Source: Anaerolineales bacterium
Lineage (GTDB): Bacteria; Chloroflexota; Anaerolineae; Anaerolineales; UBA4823
Assembly: GCA_003105035.1 (NCBI GenBank)
Contig: PQAL01000003.1
Location: 62,001-126,000, forward strand
Length of the DNA stretch: 64,000 nucleotides
Direction of reading: 5' to 3'
Positions 1-8,123 of the stretch are shown piece by piece. Made by a program: the position numbers and the translations under genes. The notes beneath the pieces are model-generated. The model saw nothing but the letters and a program-made list of their open reading frames with translations. It did no database searches and was not told the origin of the DNA. Every line of letters starts with the position of its first letter. Within the stretch, counting starts at the first letter, position 1.

Positions 1-1
1 A

Positions 2-1210
2 GGTATCTGCGTGACCGGAGAGGGTGGTCAGCGTAGCAACCATGCTGCCCGTGGTGGTCTGGGAGCCGTGATGGGCAGCAAGGGACTGAAAGCCATCGTG
101 ATCGATAAGCCGGTTGGTAAGATTATCCCTGCCGCTGATGGCAACTTGCTACGCACAGCTACCAAGACCTTCGCCCAAAAACTGATCAATGACCCCAAGC
201 TGGGCACACAAGGCTCGCAGCATCTTTATGGAACAGCTTCGATTGTTGCTGCTGTTAATGAGATGGGTTCCTTCCCAACCCGAAACTTCAGCAACGGTAA
301 TTTCGAAGCTGCTGAAACATTGCGCGGTGAATACCTGCGCGAAGTTATCCTGCAGCGTGGAGGCCAAGTTGGTACACGCTGTATGCCGGGGTGTGTAATC
401 GCTTGTCGGAATGTCTATGTTGATGAAGCTAAAGTACCGATTGTTGGCACCTTGCAATATGAGACTATTGCACTTTTAGGTTCTAACCTTGGTCTTGGTA
501 ATCTCGATGAGGTTGCCAGGCTGAACCGCATGTGCAACGATTTTGGCCTGGATACGATCGAGACTGGGGCTGCCTTGGGCGTCGCAATCGAAGCAGGTTA
601 TGGGAAGTTCGGTGATTTTGAATCAATCCAAACGTTGTTAATGCAAGTGGGCGAAGGGACGGTTCTTGGCCGGTTGATCGGCAACGGCGCAGTTGTGACC
701 GGTCAGGTGCTCGGCATCCGGCGTGTTCCCGCGGCAGTTGGCCAGGCAATACCGGGCTACGACCCGCGCAGCCTCAAGGGCAATGGCGTCACTTATGCCA
801 CCTCACCCCAGGGTGCCGACCATACGGCTGGGAACGCCTTCGGGGCCCGTAAAGAAGTCAACCCACTGGGCATCGAAGGCCAGAAAGCTCTCTCGCTCAA
901 GCTGCAGATTATCGCTGCCATGCTGGATAGCACCGGACTGTGCCTGTTTGCCAGACCGCCCATCATCGCCAACCCCCAACTCATGGTGGATATGGTCAAT
1001 GGCCGTTACGGCTGGGGCTGGACGGTGGATGACTATAACCGGTTCAATCGTGAGGTCTTGCGCACCGAGCTTGAGTTTAATCGCCGCTCAGGTCTGACTG
1101 CTGCTGATTACCGCATCCCTGAGTTCATGCATACTGAGCCACTGCCGCCTCATCAAGCCACTTTTGATGTGCCGGATGCAGACCTCGACACGGTGTTTGA
1201 TACTCTTTAG
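2..1210 (+). CDS. aldehyde:ferredoxin oxidoreductase, C-terminal part (5' end outside window)
   Basis: This is a tungsten-pterin enzyme of the AOR family, which oxidises aldehydes to carboxylates with ferredoxin as acceptor. The reading frame is open to the left edge (the codon at base 2 continues it), so roughly the first third of the usual ~600-residue protein lies upstream. The visible part begins near the family motif RGGLGAVMGSKGLKAI. A Cys cluster RCMPGCVIAC (C-x3-C-x3-C spacing) and a later DSTGLCLF Cys fit the [4Fe-4S] ligands of this subfamily. The sequence NALEYET-like segment is present as LQYETIALLGSNLG. A MoaD-like gene starts 7 bases after the stop, a common pairing because the cofactor is a tungstopterin. 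Substrate is unknown; linkage to the downstream uptake genes suggests it handles aldehydes from imported compounds (inference). Confidence 0.93.
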   Translation, partial: GICVTGEGGQRSNHAARGGLGAVMGSKGLKAIVIDKPVGKIIPAADGNLLRTATKTFAQKLINDPKLGTQGSQHLYGTASIVAAVNEMGSFPTRNFSNGNFEAAETLRGEYLREVILQRGGQVGTRCMPGCVIACRNVYVDEAKVPIVGTLQYETIALLGSNLGLGNLDEVARLNRMCNDFGLDTIETGAALGVAIEAGYGKFGDFESIQTLLMQVGEGTVLGRLIGNGAVVTGQVLGIRRVPAAVGQAIPGYDPRSLKGNGVTYATSPQGADHTAGNAFGARKEVNPLGIEGQKALSLKLQIIAAMLDSTGLCLFARPPIIANPQLMVDMVNGRYGWGWTVDDYNRFNREVLRTELEFNRRSGLTAADYRIPEFMHTEPLPPHQATFDVPDADLDTVFDTL

Positions 1211-1217
1211 GTGAGAC

Positions 1218-1442
1218 GTGAAATTATCCGTTGAGCTCTTCGGCCAACTCTCTCCTCTTTCTCCTCGGCGGCAGACCCTGGACGTGGCAGACTCTGCCAC
1301 AGTCCAGGATGCCGTCAGTCTCTTGGGATTGAATCCAGGAGAGATTGGCTTGATCACCATCAATGGCGTACAAAGTGAGCTGCGTGATCAGATACCCGCT
1401 GATTGTCGCTTGTGTTTCTTTCCATATTTATCCGGTGGATAA
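1218..1442 (+). CDS. MoaD/ThiS-family sulfur carrier protein
   Basis: A 74-residue beta-grasp protein ending in Gly-Gly (LSGG), the terminus that is adenylated and thiocarboxylated in MoaD and ThiS proteins. The start is GTG, 7 bases after the oxidoreductase stop. Small MoaD homologues often sit directly after AOR genes and are thought to help make the tungstopterin cofactor; that role is inferred here from position. The length is close to MoaD (about 80) and slightly longer than ThiS (about 65). No moeB/thiF-type activating gene is in the window. Confidence 0.85.
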   Translation: MKLSVELFGQLSPLSPRRQTLDVADSATVQDAVSLLGLNPGEIGLITINGVQSELRDQIPADCRLCFFPYLSGG

Positions 1443-1492
1443 GGAGTTGAAGATTTGTTAGTGTTAGTGCACATACTTGATTAAGGAGAAGC

Positions 1493-2221
1493 ATGCGCAT
1501 CCTGACTGTCGAACAACTTTGTAAGAATTTTGGTGGTTTGAAAGCCATTTGTAATCTTGATTTTCATGTCGATGAAGGCGAGATCTTAGGCATCATCGGC
1601 CCGAATGGCTCTGGCAAGACCACTGTACTCAACCTAATCACGGGTTTCCTGAAACCCAACTCCGGCAAGATCACTTTCCGGGGGGAAGATATCACCGGTC
1701 AGCCGCGCTATAAGATCAACCAAAAAGGTATTGCCCGCACCTTCCAGCTGTGCAAGCCATTCCTCGATTTCACTGCTCAGCAAAATGTGATGGTGGGCAG
1801 GATGTACGGTCAGGATCCATGTGCGAATATGAAAACTGCCGCCAACGAGTCGGATGAGATTCTCGATAGGGTTGGTTTACTCAACAAATCTTGCATTTTA
1901 GTGAAAGATCTGCGAGTGATGGAGCGCAAAAGGTTGGAATTAGCCAGGGCCTTGGCGACCAAGCCCACCTTGCTGCTCCTGGATGAGCTCATGGCTGGGT
2001 TAAACCTGGCCGAAGCCGACGAAGTCTGCCAGCTCATTTCAGCCATCCGTGAATCGAACATCACAATCATCATGGTCGAGCATATTGTCAAGGCGGTAAC
2101 TTGCATCTCCAACCGCATCCTGGTCTTAAACATGGGCGAGCTGATTGCCCAAGGACCTCCAGAAGAGGTGGTCAACCAGCCCAATGTGATCGAAGTTTAC
2201 CTGGGGAAAGCCCATGCTTAA
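1493..2221 (+). CDS. livG: branched-chain amino-acid type ABC transporter ATPase (LivG-like)
   Basis: A 242-residue cytoplasmic ATPase of a LivFGHMJ-type importer. Walker A is GPNGSGKTT (residues ~39-47) and an H-loop His is in MVEH. The signature loop is not the usual LSxGQ: the region reads DLRVMERKRLELARAL, and Walker B ends DEL instead of DEP (LLLLDELMAGLN). I have seen similar loops in a subgroup of LivG proteins, so this is probably a family variant and not decay. An SD-like GGAGAA precedes the ATG. The stop overlaps the next gene's ATG by 8 bases, which suggests translational coupling with livF. The substrate could be an amino acid, amide or aromatic acid. Confidence 0.9.
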   Translation: MRILTVEQLCKNFGGLKAICNLDFHVDEGEILGIIGPNGSGKTTVLNLITGFLKPNSGKITFRGEDITGQPRYKINQKGIARTFQLCKPFLDFTAQQNVMVGRMYGQDPCANMKTAANESDEILDRVGLLNKSCILVKDLRVMERKRLELARALATKPTLLLLDELMAGLNLAEADEVCQLISAIRESNITIIMVEHIVKAVTCISNRILVLNMGELIAQGPPEEVVNQPNVIEVYLGKAHA

Positions 2222-2915
2222 AATCGAAAATATGGATGTTTTTTATAAGGAGCTCCAGGCACTGTGGGGCATCACCCTTGAAGTGAACCAAGGCGAGATC
2301 GTGGCTCTCATTGGACCCAATGGCGCCGGTAAAACCACGACATTGAATGCTATTAGTGGATTGCTGCAACCCGCTGCTGGTCAAATTCGCTTTCACGAAC
2401 AGTCCATCGGGAAACTGCCAGCTCATAAAATTGTGGAATTGGGGATCTCCCAGGTGCCTGAAACGGGAAAGATTTTTACCGGGATGAGTGTTTACGAAAA
2501 CCTCGAGCTAGGCGCCTTTATCCCCAGCGCCCGTAAGCTAAAAGCTGAGAGTGTAAAAACAGTTTACGAGATCTTTCCACGCCTTTACGAGCGGCGTGAG
2601 CAGATGGCAGGTACCTTGAGCGGCGGAGAGCGCCAGATGCTCGCCATTGGCCGAGCGCTGATGTCTTCGCCGAAGCTGCTGATGCTGGATGAGCCATCTT
2701 TTGGCCTGGCGCCGATTATGGTGCAGCAAATGTTTAGCATGATCGAAAAAATTAACCAGATGGGTGTCACCATCCTGCTCGTTGAGCAAAACATCCAGGC
2801 TGCCCTCGACCTGGCAGATCGAGCCTACCTGCTCGAGAACGGGCGGATCGTGGGCCAGGGTAGTGTCAATGACCTGTTGTCATTTGAGTCAGTACGTAGT
2901 TCTTATCTTGGTTAG
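2214..2915 (+). CDS. livF: branched-chain amino-acid type ABC transporter ATPase (LivF-like)
   Basis: The second ATPase of the Liv-type importer, 233 residues. All hallmark motifs are canonical: Walker A GPNGAGKTT, signature LSGGERQM, Walker B LLMLDEPSFGLAP, and an H-loop region LLVEQN, in which the usual His is Gln as is normal in LivF proteins. It would pair with the LivG-like subunit as a heterodimer under the two permeases. It overlaps livG by 8 bases and is followed after 26 bases by livH. Confidence 0.93.
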   Translation: MLKIENMDVFYKELQALWGITLEVNQGEIVALIGPNGAGKTTTLNAISGLLQPAAGQIRFHEQSIGKLPAHKIVELGISQVPETGKIFTGMSVYENLELGAFIPSARKLKAESVKTVYEIFPRLYERREQMAGTLSGGERQMLAIGRALMSSPKLLMLDEPSFGLAPIMVQQMFSMIEKINQMGVTILLVEQNIQAALDLADRAYLLENGRIVGQGSVNDLLSFESVRSSYLG

Positions 2916-2941
2916 GTGAAAGGCAAGCGGAGGCGTTCTCA

Positions 2942-3823
2942 ATGCTTACTCCTTTAGCACAAACTCTCGTGTTCGGGATCCTGGTGGGAGCACTGTATGG
3001 GCTGGTCGCCCTGGGGCTTTCGCTGGTTTTTGGGGTCACCAAGCTACTCAATGTCGCCCATGGCGAGCTGCTCATGATCGGTGGGTTTGCTAGTTTTTGG
3101 GCATTCTCGCTCCTGGGGATCAACCCATACCTGACCATCCCGATCAGCATGGTCGTACTGTTTTTGTTAGGCGCGGTCTTGTACAAGCTGATCTTTTCAC
3201 GTACGGTCAAGCTGCCTGAAGAATCAAAAATTAAAAATACCCTGCTGGTTGCCTTCGGACTCTCAATCATCCTGCAGAACCTGGCCTTGAAATTTTGGAC
3301 GGCCGATGAGCGGGCCATCTCCACCCCGATCCTCCGCACTGCCATCAAGGTTGCTGGCATTCGCCTGCCATATGCCCGCCTGGCTAACTTGCTGATTGCG
3401 GTATTTTTCTTGGTGGTCTTACAACTCTTCCTGCGCAAGACGTACATCGGAAAGGCCATTCGAGCCACAGTGCAGAACTGGGAAGCCGCTTCCCTGATGG
3501 GTATTAATATTCAACGGGTCTACTTGCTGGCCTTTGCCATCGGAGCATCCTTAGCGGGTGTGGCAGGCACTTTGGTAGCTATCAATTTTTCGATCCAACC
3601 TAACATGGGTCTCACCTGGACCCTCAAAGCGCTGATTGTCATGGTTCTGGGAGGCCTGGGAAGTATCCCAGGTACATTTATCGGTGGGCTGGTATTGGGG
3701 CTGACCGAGTCAGCCACCTCCTTCTTCATAAACAGTAATTACCGTGAGATAGCCGGCCTGGTCCTGTTTCTACTGGTTTTGATTTTCAGGCCACAGGGCT
3801 TGATGGGAGCCAAGGAGACCTAG
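2942..3823 (+). CDS. livH: branched-chain amino-acid type ABC permease (LivH-like)
   Basis: A 293-residue inner-membrane permease with about eight hydrophobic segments. The N-terminal run GALYGLVALGLSLVFGVTKLLNVAHGE is split here by position (residues ~17-43) and is diagnostic for LivH. The coupling-helix region contains RATVQNWEAASLMGIN, and a GGLGSIPG motif follows. The start is supported by a GGAGG about 10 bases upstream. It ends 3 bases before livM. Confidence 0.93.
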   Translation: MLTPLAQTLVFGILVGALYGLVALGLSLVFGVTKLLNVAHGELLMIGGFASFWAFSLLGINPYLTIPISMVVLFLLGAVLYKLIFSRTVKLPEESKIKNTLLVAFGLSIILQNLALKFWTADERAISTPILRTAIKVAGIRLPYARLANLLIAVFFLVVLQLFLRKTYIGKAIRATVQNWEAASLMGINIQRVYLLAFAIGASLAGVAGTLVAINFSIQPNMGLTWTLKALIVMVLGGLGSIPGTFIGGLVLGLTESATSFFINSNYREIAGLVLFLLVLIFRPQGLMGAKET

Positions 3824-3826
3824 CCC

Positions 3827-4786
3827 ATGAATAAAAAACGCCTCCTTGTCCTGGTTTTATCCATCGCAGCCATAATCACCCTGGCATTGCTCCCGCTGGT
3901 CATCACCTCCGACAGCACGATCAACCTGGTTATTTTGGTCCTTCTGTACATGGCCCTTGCCTCAAGCTGGAATATCCTCGGCGGGTACACCGGGCAAACC
4001 AACCTTGGTCATGCGGCTTTTTTTGGCACCGGTTCGCTCATCACCCGCCTGTTGTGGATCGGCGGTATGCCATTCTTCGGCGCCTTTCTGCTCGGAGGTC
4101 TGGGGGCGGTTGCCCTGGCAATGTTGATCGGTGTCCCAGCCTTCAAGCTGCGCGGGGTGTACTTTGCCATCGGCACCCTGGCCCTGGCGCAGATCCTCAA
4201 CCTGACCGTCAGCAATATTTTCCCCGAGATGTCGTTCAACCCGAACATCACCGATTACCAGCTGCTGCCCCGGTACTACCTGTTCCTGGCATTAACCGTC
4301 GGCACGATCTGCGTGGCTTATCTGCTGGTCAATTCAAAATGGGGGCTTGGGATGATGGCCGTTCGCGAAGGTGAAGATGCGGCTGAATCCCTGGGCATCA
4401 GTGCCCTGAGGCACAAGCTTTTAGCCCTGGCTGCCAGCGCCTTCCTGGCTGGACTGGTCGGTGGCGCCTTTGCATACTACCATGTGAGTTACTACCTGAA
4501 TATGCCCTTCGGTCCGGAGTGGACCTTTGATCCGATGATGATGGCCTACATTGGTGGCACAGGCACCATCATCGGCCCGATCATTGGCTCGATCTTCTTC
4601 GTGGGTCTTAAGCAGCTACTGGTATGGAACGTCGGCGAATACCATTTGATCATCTTCGGTACCTTGTTCATCCTGATCGTCCTGTTCCTTCCAGGTGGAT
4701 TGGTTGAGCTATGGAAGAAAACCCAGTCTTACCTTCGCCGTGGTCCTGGGCAGAGGAAGAAGAAAGCCACTGTCCAGGTTGCCTGA
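3827..4786 (+). CDS. livM: branched-chain amino-acid type ABC permease (LivM-like)
   Basis: A 319-residue permease partner of LivH. The motif GYTGQTNLGHAAFFGTG near residues 50-66 and the coupling segment MMAVREGEDAAESLGI are typical of LivM. An AAGGAG ribosome-binding site sits inside the end of livH, and only 3 bases separate the genes. The C-terminus is rich in Arg/Lys (RRGPGQRKKK), as expected for a cytoplasmic tail. No separate livJ follows; the next gene is the fused binding protein. Confidence 0.93.
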   Translation: MNKKRLLVLVLSIAAIITLALLPLVITSDSTINLVILVLLYMALASSWNILGGYTGQTNLGHAAFFGTGSLITRLLWIGGMPFFGAFLLGGLGAVALAMLIGVPAFKLRGVYFAIGTLALAQILNLTVSNIFPEMSFNPNITDYQLLPRYYLFLALTVGTICVAYLLVNSKWGLGMMAVREGEDAAESLGISALRHKLLALAASAFLAGLVGGAFAYYHVSYYLNMPFGPEWTFDPMMMAYIGGTGTIIGPIIGSIFFVGLKQLLVWNVGEYHLIIFGTLFILIVLFLPGGLVELWKKTQSYLRRGPGQRKKKATVQVA

Positions 4787-4832
4787 GAAATTGAGCATTA
4801 ATCATGAGACTCGCTAAAGAAAGGAGCTGATA

Positions 4833-4862
4833 TTGACTTCATAAAAAAATCCTTAGCATAAT
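4833..4862 (+). promoter_or_regulatory. candidate sigma70 promoter before the fused binding-protein gene
   Basis: TTGACT at 4833-4838 and CATAAT at 4857-4862 are separated by 18 bases. The surrounding 128-base gap is A/T-rich. A promoter here would let the binding protein be made in excess over the upstream permeases. This rests on motif matching only. Confidence 0.4.
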
Positions 4863-4913
4863 ATTATTAAGGTCGGATAACATAAATAATAATTCTAACG
4901 AGGAGAACGAAAC

Positions 4914-7085
4914 ATGAAGAAAATTATGTCAATGGTTGCAGTCATTGTCCTGCTTAGCCTCCTGCTCAGCAGCTGTGCACAAACTGCAACGCCGGTTGTC
5001 ACCACGGCACCTGAACCCACCACGGCGCCCGCCCAACCAGCCACTGGCTCTATTGAAGGCAAGAAAGTATGCTACCTCATCCCCGAATCCGGGAATGCCT
5101 TCCTGTCTGGCCTCACCCAGGGCGTTAAGGATAAATTCGCCGCTGATGGAGTCGAGGTGCAGATCTTCGGCGCTGAAGGAAATGCCACCACCCAGTACAA
5201 CCAGATCGAGACCTGCATATCCCAGAAGGTGGCTGGTATGATCATCATGGCTGCTCTTGAACCCGATGCGGTGGCTGCTGCGGTTGAAGAAGCCAAGGCT
5301 GCTGGCATTAAGGTCATGGGCGTGCCGGTCGATAAGCAAGGTCCGTACGATGCCATCATGCATACCGATCAAAAAGAGATCGGCATAAAGATGGCCACCA
5401 TGGCTTGCGACTGGATCAACACCACCTATCCGGATGCTGCAGACAAAAGCGTTGAAGTCGCCATTATCAGCACCAAGGGAACTGAAAATCTCAGGCTGCG
5501 CACCGAAGGCATGGAAACCATCGATACTGCTTGCGCCAAAGCCAAGCTGGTCCAGTTTGTGGACGTTCCTGAGACCACCATTGCAGAGGCAGTCACCGCC
5601 ACAGAGAATATCTTCACAGCTAATCCGAATACCAAGGTGATCCTCGTCGCCGGTGATTCAGGCGCCCAGGGCGCAGCTCAGGCGATCGAAGCTTACGCAC
5701 CAAATAATCTCGACCAATATGCCGTCTACTCTGGTGACGTCAGCCCCGATACCCAGGAAAAGCTCCCCACATGTGAAGCAGGTGCCTATCGTGGTGCCGT
5801 CGCCATTGGCGGAAGCCTGGACGACTTGATCAGCAGCACTTACTCGATCATGAAGGGCATGATCAGTGGTACGGACTACCCCAAGGAAACCCTCGATCCA
5901 TTGACCACCTTCGTATGTGCGCCAACCGCTGCTGCTAAACCGACTGCACCGGAGTTCATCGAGATCGGTGCTTCCATCCCGCTGACCGGTAAATTCGGCT
6001 CTCTGGGCAGCCAGGTAAAGGTCGGTTATGACTACGCCATCGATGCGATCAATGCCAACGGTGGTGTGTATGTCGAAGAATACGGTGTCAAGATCCCCCT
6101 GCGCCTGACCGCCTATGACGATGAGTCTGACCCCACCAAGGCCGTCAGCAACCTTGAAAAAGTCTTCTCTGAGCAAAACGTGGTTGCCTATCTGGGTGGC
6201 GCGGCAAGTGGTATGCACGCCGCAACAACCGCCATTGCTGAAAAGAACCAGGTGCCATATTGCGGTGTGTCTTTTGCCTGGTGGAATATCCACCAACGTG
6301 GGTACAAGTACCTGTTCTCACCCTTCCCCAAGAGCCCTGACCAGGCTCGGGATGTTTACGCCGCCCTCAATCAGATGATCCCCGCTGATCAACGACCTAC
6401 CAAGGTCGCCATCTTCCAGGAGAAGACGGACTGGGGCAACGAGTTGGGTGGCTTGTTCAAAGCAGACGCCAAGCCTGCTGGCTATGATGTGGTGTACTAC
6501 GCAGAATATGCCCCAGGGACAACCGATTTCTCCACTATGATCCTGGATGCCCAGACGGCTGGGGCTGAGATTCTGCTAGGCATGCCCAGCACTCCCGACG
6601 GTATTGCCATCATGAAACAACTCAGCGAGCTTGGTTGGACGCCGAAATTCACCATGCTTGTCAGGGCACCGGATGCGGCAACCTGGGGCGAATCCCTTGG
6701 TACAGTCGGTGATTACGTCACCATGTTCCCCGGCTGGCACAATGCCGAGAACTTCCCAGGCGTGGCAGAGATCAATACCAGGCATCAGACGGACTTCGGC
6801 CGGCCTGCAGACGTGTTGGTTGGACCAGCCTATTCTTGTGTCCAGCTTTTCGCCGATGCTATCGAGCGTGCTGGCGCATTGGACCGCGATGCGATCCGCA
6901 ATGCTATGGCAGACTCCGATATGATGACTGTCATCGGCCCGGTGACATTCAATGCGGATGGTACCGGTAATGTCTTGAACCCGATGACCCAATGGCTGAA
7001 TGGGAAGATGGAGCTCGTTTGGACTTCCGATGGTCAAAAGTCTGCAGATTTTGGCTTCCCTGCTCCAGAATTTGATCAAAGGTAG
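4914..7085 (+). CDS. fused double substrate-binding lipoprotein: ribose-type domain plus LivJ-type domain
   Basis: A 723-residue secreted lipoprotein, about twice the length of either parent family. The signal peptide ends in a lipobox with Cys21 (LLLSSC), followed by a Thr/Ala/Pro linker. Residues ~50-333 form an RbsB-type periplasmic binding domain (ESGNAFLSGLTQGVKDKF; AEGNATTQYNQIE). They resemble the binding protein at 11468. Residues ~349-723 form a LivJ-type domain starting IEIGASIPLTGKFGSLG. The junction CAPTAAAKPTAPEF at Cys335 looks like the mature start of a second lipoprotein, as if the fusion point lay at the old LivJ lipobox. The gene sits exactly between livGFHM, which lack livJ, and a half rbsA/rbsC pair that lacks rbsB. 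It may deliver to both transporters (inference). A GAGGAG site precedes the ATG. An assembly chimera cannot be excluded from sequence alone. Confidence 0.9.
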   Translation: MKKIMSMVAVIVLLSLLLSSCAQTATPVVTTAPEPTTAPAQPATGSIEGKKVCYLIPESGNAFLSGLTQGVKDKFAADGVEVQIFGAEGNATTQYNQIETCISQKVAGMIIMAALEPDAVAAAVEEAKAAGIKVMGVPVDKQGPYDAIMHTDQKEIGIKMATMACDWINTTYPDAADKSVEVAIISTKGTENLRLRTEGMETIDTACAKAKLVQFVDVPETTIAEAVTATENIFTANPNTKVILVAGDSGAQGAAQAIEAYAPNNLDQYAVYSGDVSPDTQEKLPTCEAGAYRGAVAIGGSLDDLISSTYSIMKGMISGTDYPKETLDPLTTFVCAPTAAAKPTAPEFIEIGASIPLTGKFGSLGSQVKVGYDYAIDAINANGGVYVEEYGVKIPLRLTAYDDESDPTKAVSNLEKVFSEQNVVAYLGGAASGMHAATTAIAEKNQVPYCGVSFAWWNIHQRGYKYLFSPFPKSPDQARDVYAALNQMIPADQRPTKVAIFQEKTDWGNELGGLFKADAKPAGYDVVYYAEYAPGTTDFSTMILDAQTAGAEILLGMPSTPDGIAIMKQLSELGWTPKFTMLVRAPDAATWGESLGTVGDYVTMFPGWHNAENFPGVAEINTRHQTDFGRPADVLVGPAYSCVQLFADAIERAGALDRDAIRNAMADSDMMTVIGPVTFNADGTGNVLNPMTQWLNGKMELVWTSDGQKSADFGFPAPEFDQR

Positions 7086-7114
7086 TTTATTCACCCGAGA
7101 CTAATGAATTAATA

Positions 7115-7159
7115 AAATCTGGCGATGACTCGTTGTTATGTAGCGTCATCGCCAGATTT
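7115..7159 (+). terminator. strong hairpin between binding-protein gene and ATPase gene
   Basis: A perfect 15-base inverted repeat (7115-7129 and 7145-7159) with a 15-base loop lies 30 bases after the fused binding-protein stop. There is no T run afterwards, so it could be a partial terminator or a 3' mRNA-stabilising structure that keeps binding-protein message above that of the ATPase and permease. A similar hairpin lies at the same place in the second module (12777-12814). Confidence 0.65.
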
Positions 7160-7259
7160 CCTCAAAGTTACACATCCCAAACTGCTTGTTGGTGTTTTGA
7201 AACTAGCAAGAAAAGATTGGTAAAGCAAATATCAGCACAACGTTCTGAGGTCAGAGATT

Positions 7260-8042
7260 ATGGAATACGCGGTTGAGATGAAAGGCATCTGCAAAAGCTT
7301 TGGGGGCATCCAGGCGCTGAAGAGCGTCGATCTGGAGCTCCAATCCGGTGAGATCATGGGAATTGTCGGTGACAATGGCGCTGGCAAATCCACACTGATG
7401 AAAATCCTCTCCGGGGCATATCAGGCTGATAAGGGTGAAATCTGTATTTTTGGAGAGCCAGCTCATATCCAGAATCCCATGGATGCATTCAAGCTCGGGA
7501 TAAGTATGATTTACCAGGATTTGGCTTTATTTAATAACCTGGATGTCGCCAGCAATATCTTCGCTGGAAGAGAACTAGCCCGCGGCCCGCTTGGAATGAC
7601 CCTGAATAAAAAAGCCATGTACAGGCGCGCCGAAGAACTGATCAAAGATCTGCGGGTGGATATCAAGTCTCCGAAATTGAACATCGCCAGGATGTCTGGT
7701 GGGCAGCGCCAGATGGTAGCCTGTGCACGAGCGATTGCCTTTCAGTCGAAGATCATGATATTAGATGAGCCAACCGCCGCTTTGGGAGTTACAGAAGCCA
7801 ATAAATTATTAGGCCTTATTAAAAATCTGAAAAATCTGGGCTTGTCTATATTACTCATCACCCAGCGAATCCCTGATATCCTGGCTATTGCCGATCGCGT
7901 TTTCGTACTAAAGGGTGGGGTGAGGCAGGATATCCTGAATGTCAGCAATACAACCTTGGATGATGTTGTAACCCTCATCGTAAAAGGAAAAGAAAACAGG
8001 GTCGAACTCGCTGAGGATATTGAATACAAGTCTTTCGGGTAA
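7260..8042 (+). CDS. ribose/xylose-type ABC transporter half ATPase, copy 1
   Basis: A 260-residue single-domain ATPase of the sugar (CUT2-like) family; the classical RbsA has two ATPase domains and about 500 residues, so this one must dimerise. Motifs: Walker A GDNGAGKST (residues ~37-45), Q-loop MIYQDLALFNNL, signature MSGGQRQM, Walker B IMILDEPTAALG. The switch position, normally His in ISH, is Gln here (LLITQRIPD), and the same change occurs in the paralogue at 12933. A gAGGtc site precedes the ATG. It is followed after 81 bases by the permease. The substrate is unknown. Confidence 0.92.
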   Translation: MEYAVEMKGICKSFGGIQALKSVDLELQSGEIMGIVGDNGAGKSTLMKILSGAYQADKGEICIFGEPAHIQNPMDAFKLGISMIYQDLALFNNLDVASNIFAGRELARGPLGMTLNKKAMYRRAEELIKDLRVDIKSPKLNIARMSGGQRQMVACARAIAFQSKIMILDEPTAALGVTEANKLLGLIKNLKNLGLSILLITQRIPDILAIADRVFVLKGGVRQDILNVSNTTLDDVVTLIVKGKENRVELAEDIEYKSFG

Positions 8043-8123
8043 CTGCTGCGTTTGTTGTAAGCATGATGAATTAACGGTTTAGATGCCGGAGATTATCAAG
8101 TAAAGGAGCACAGTAATCAAGTA

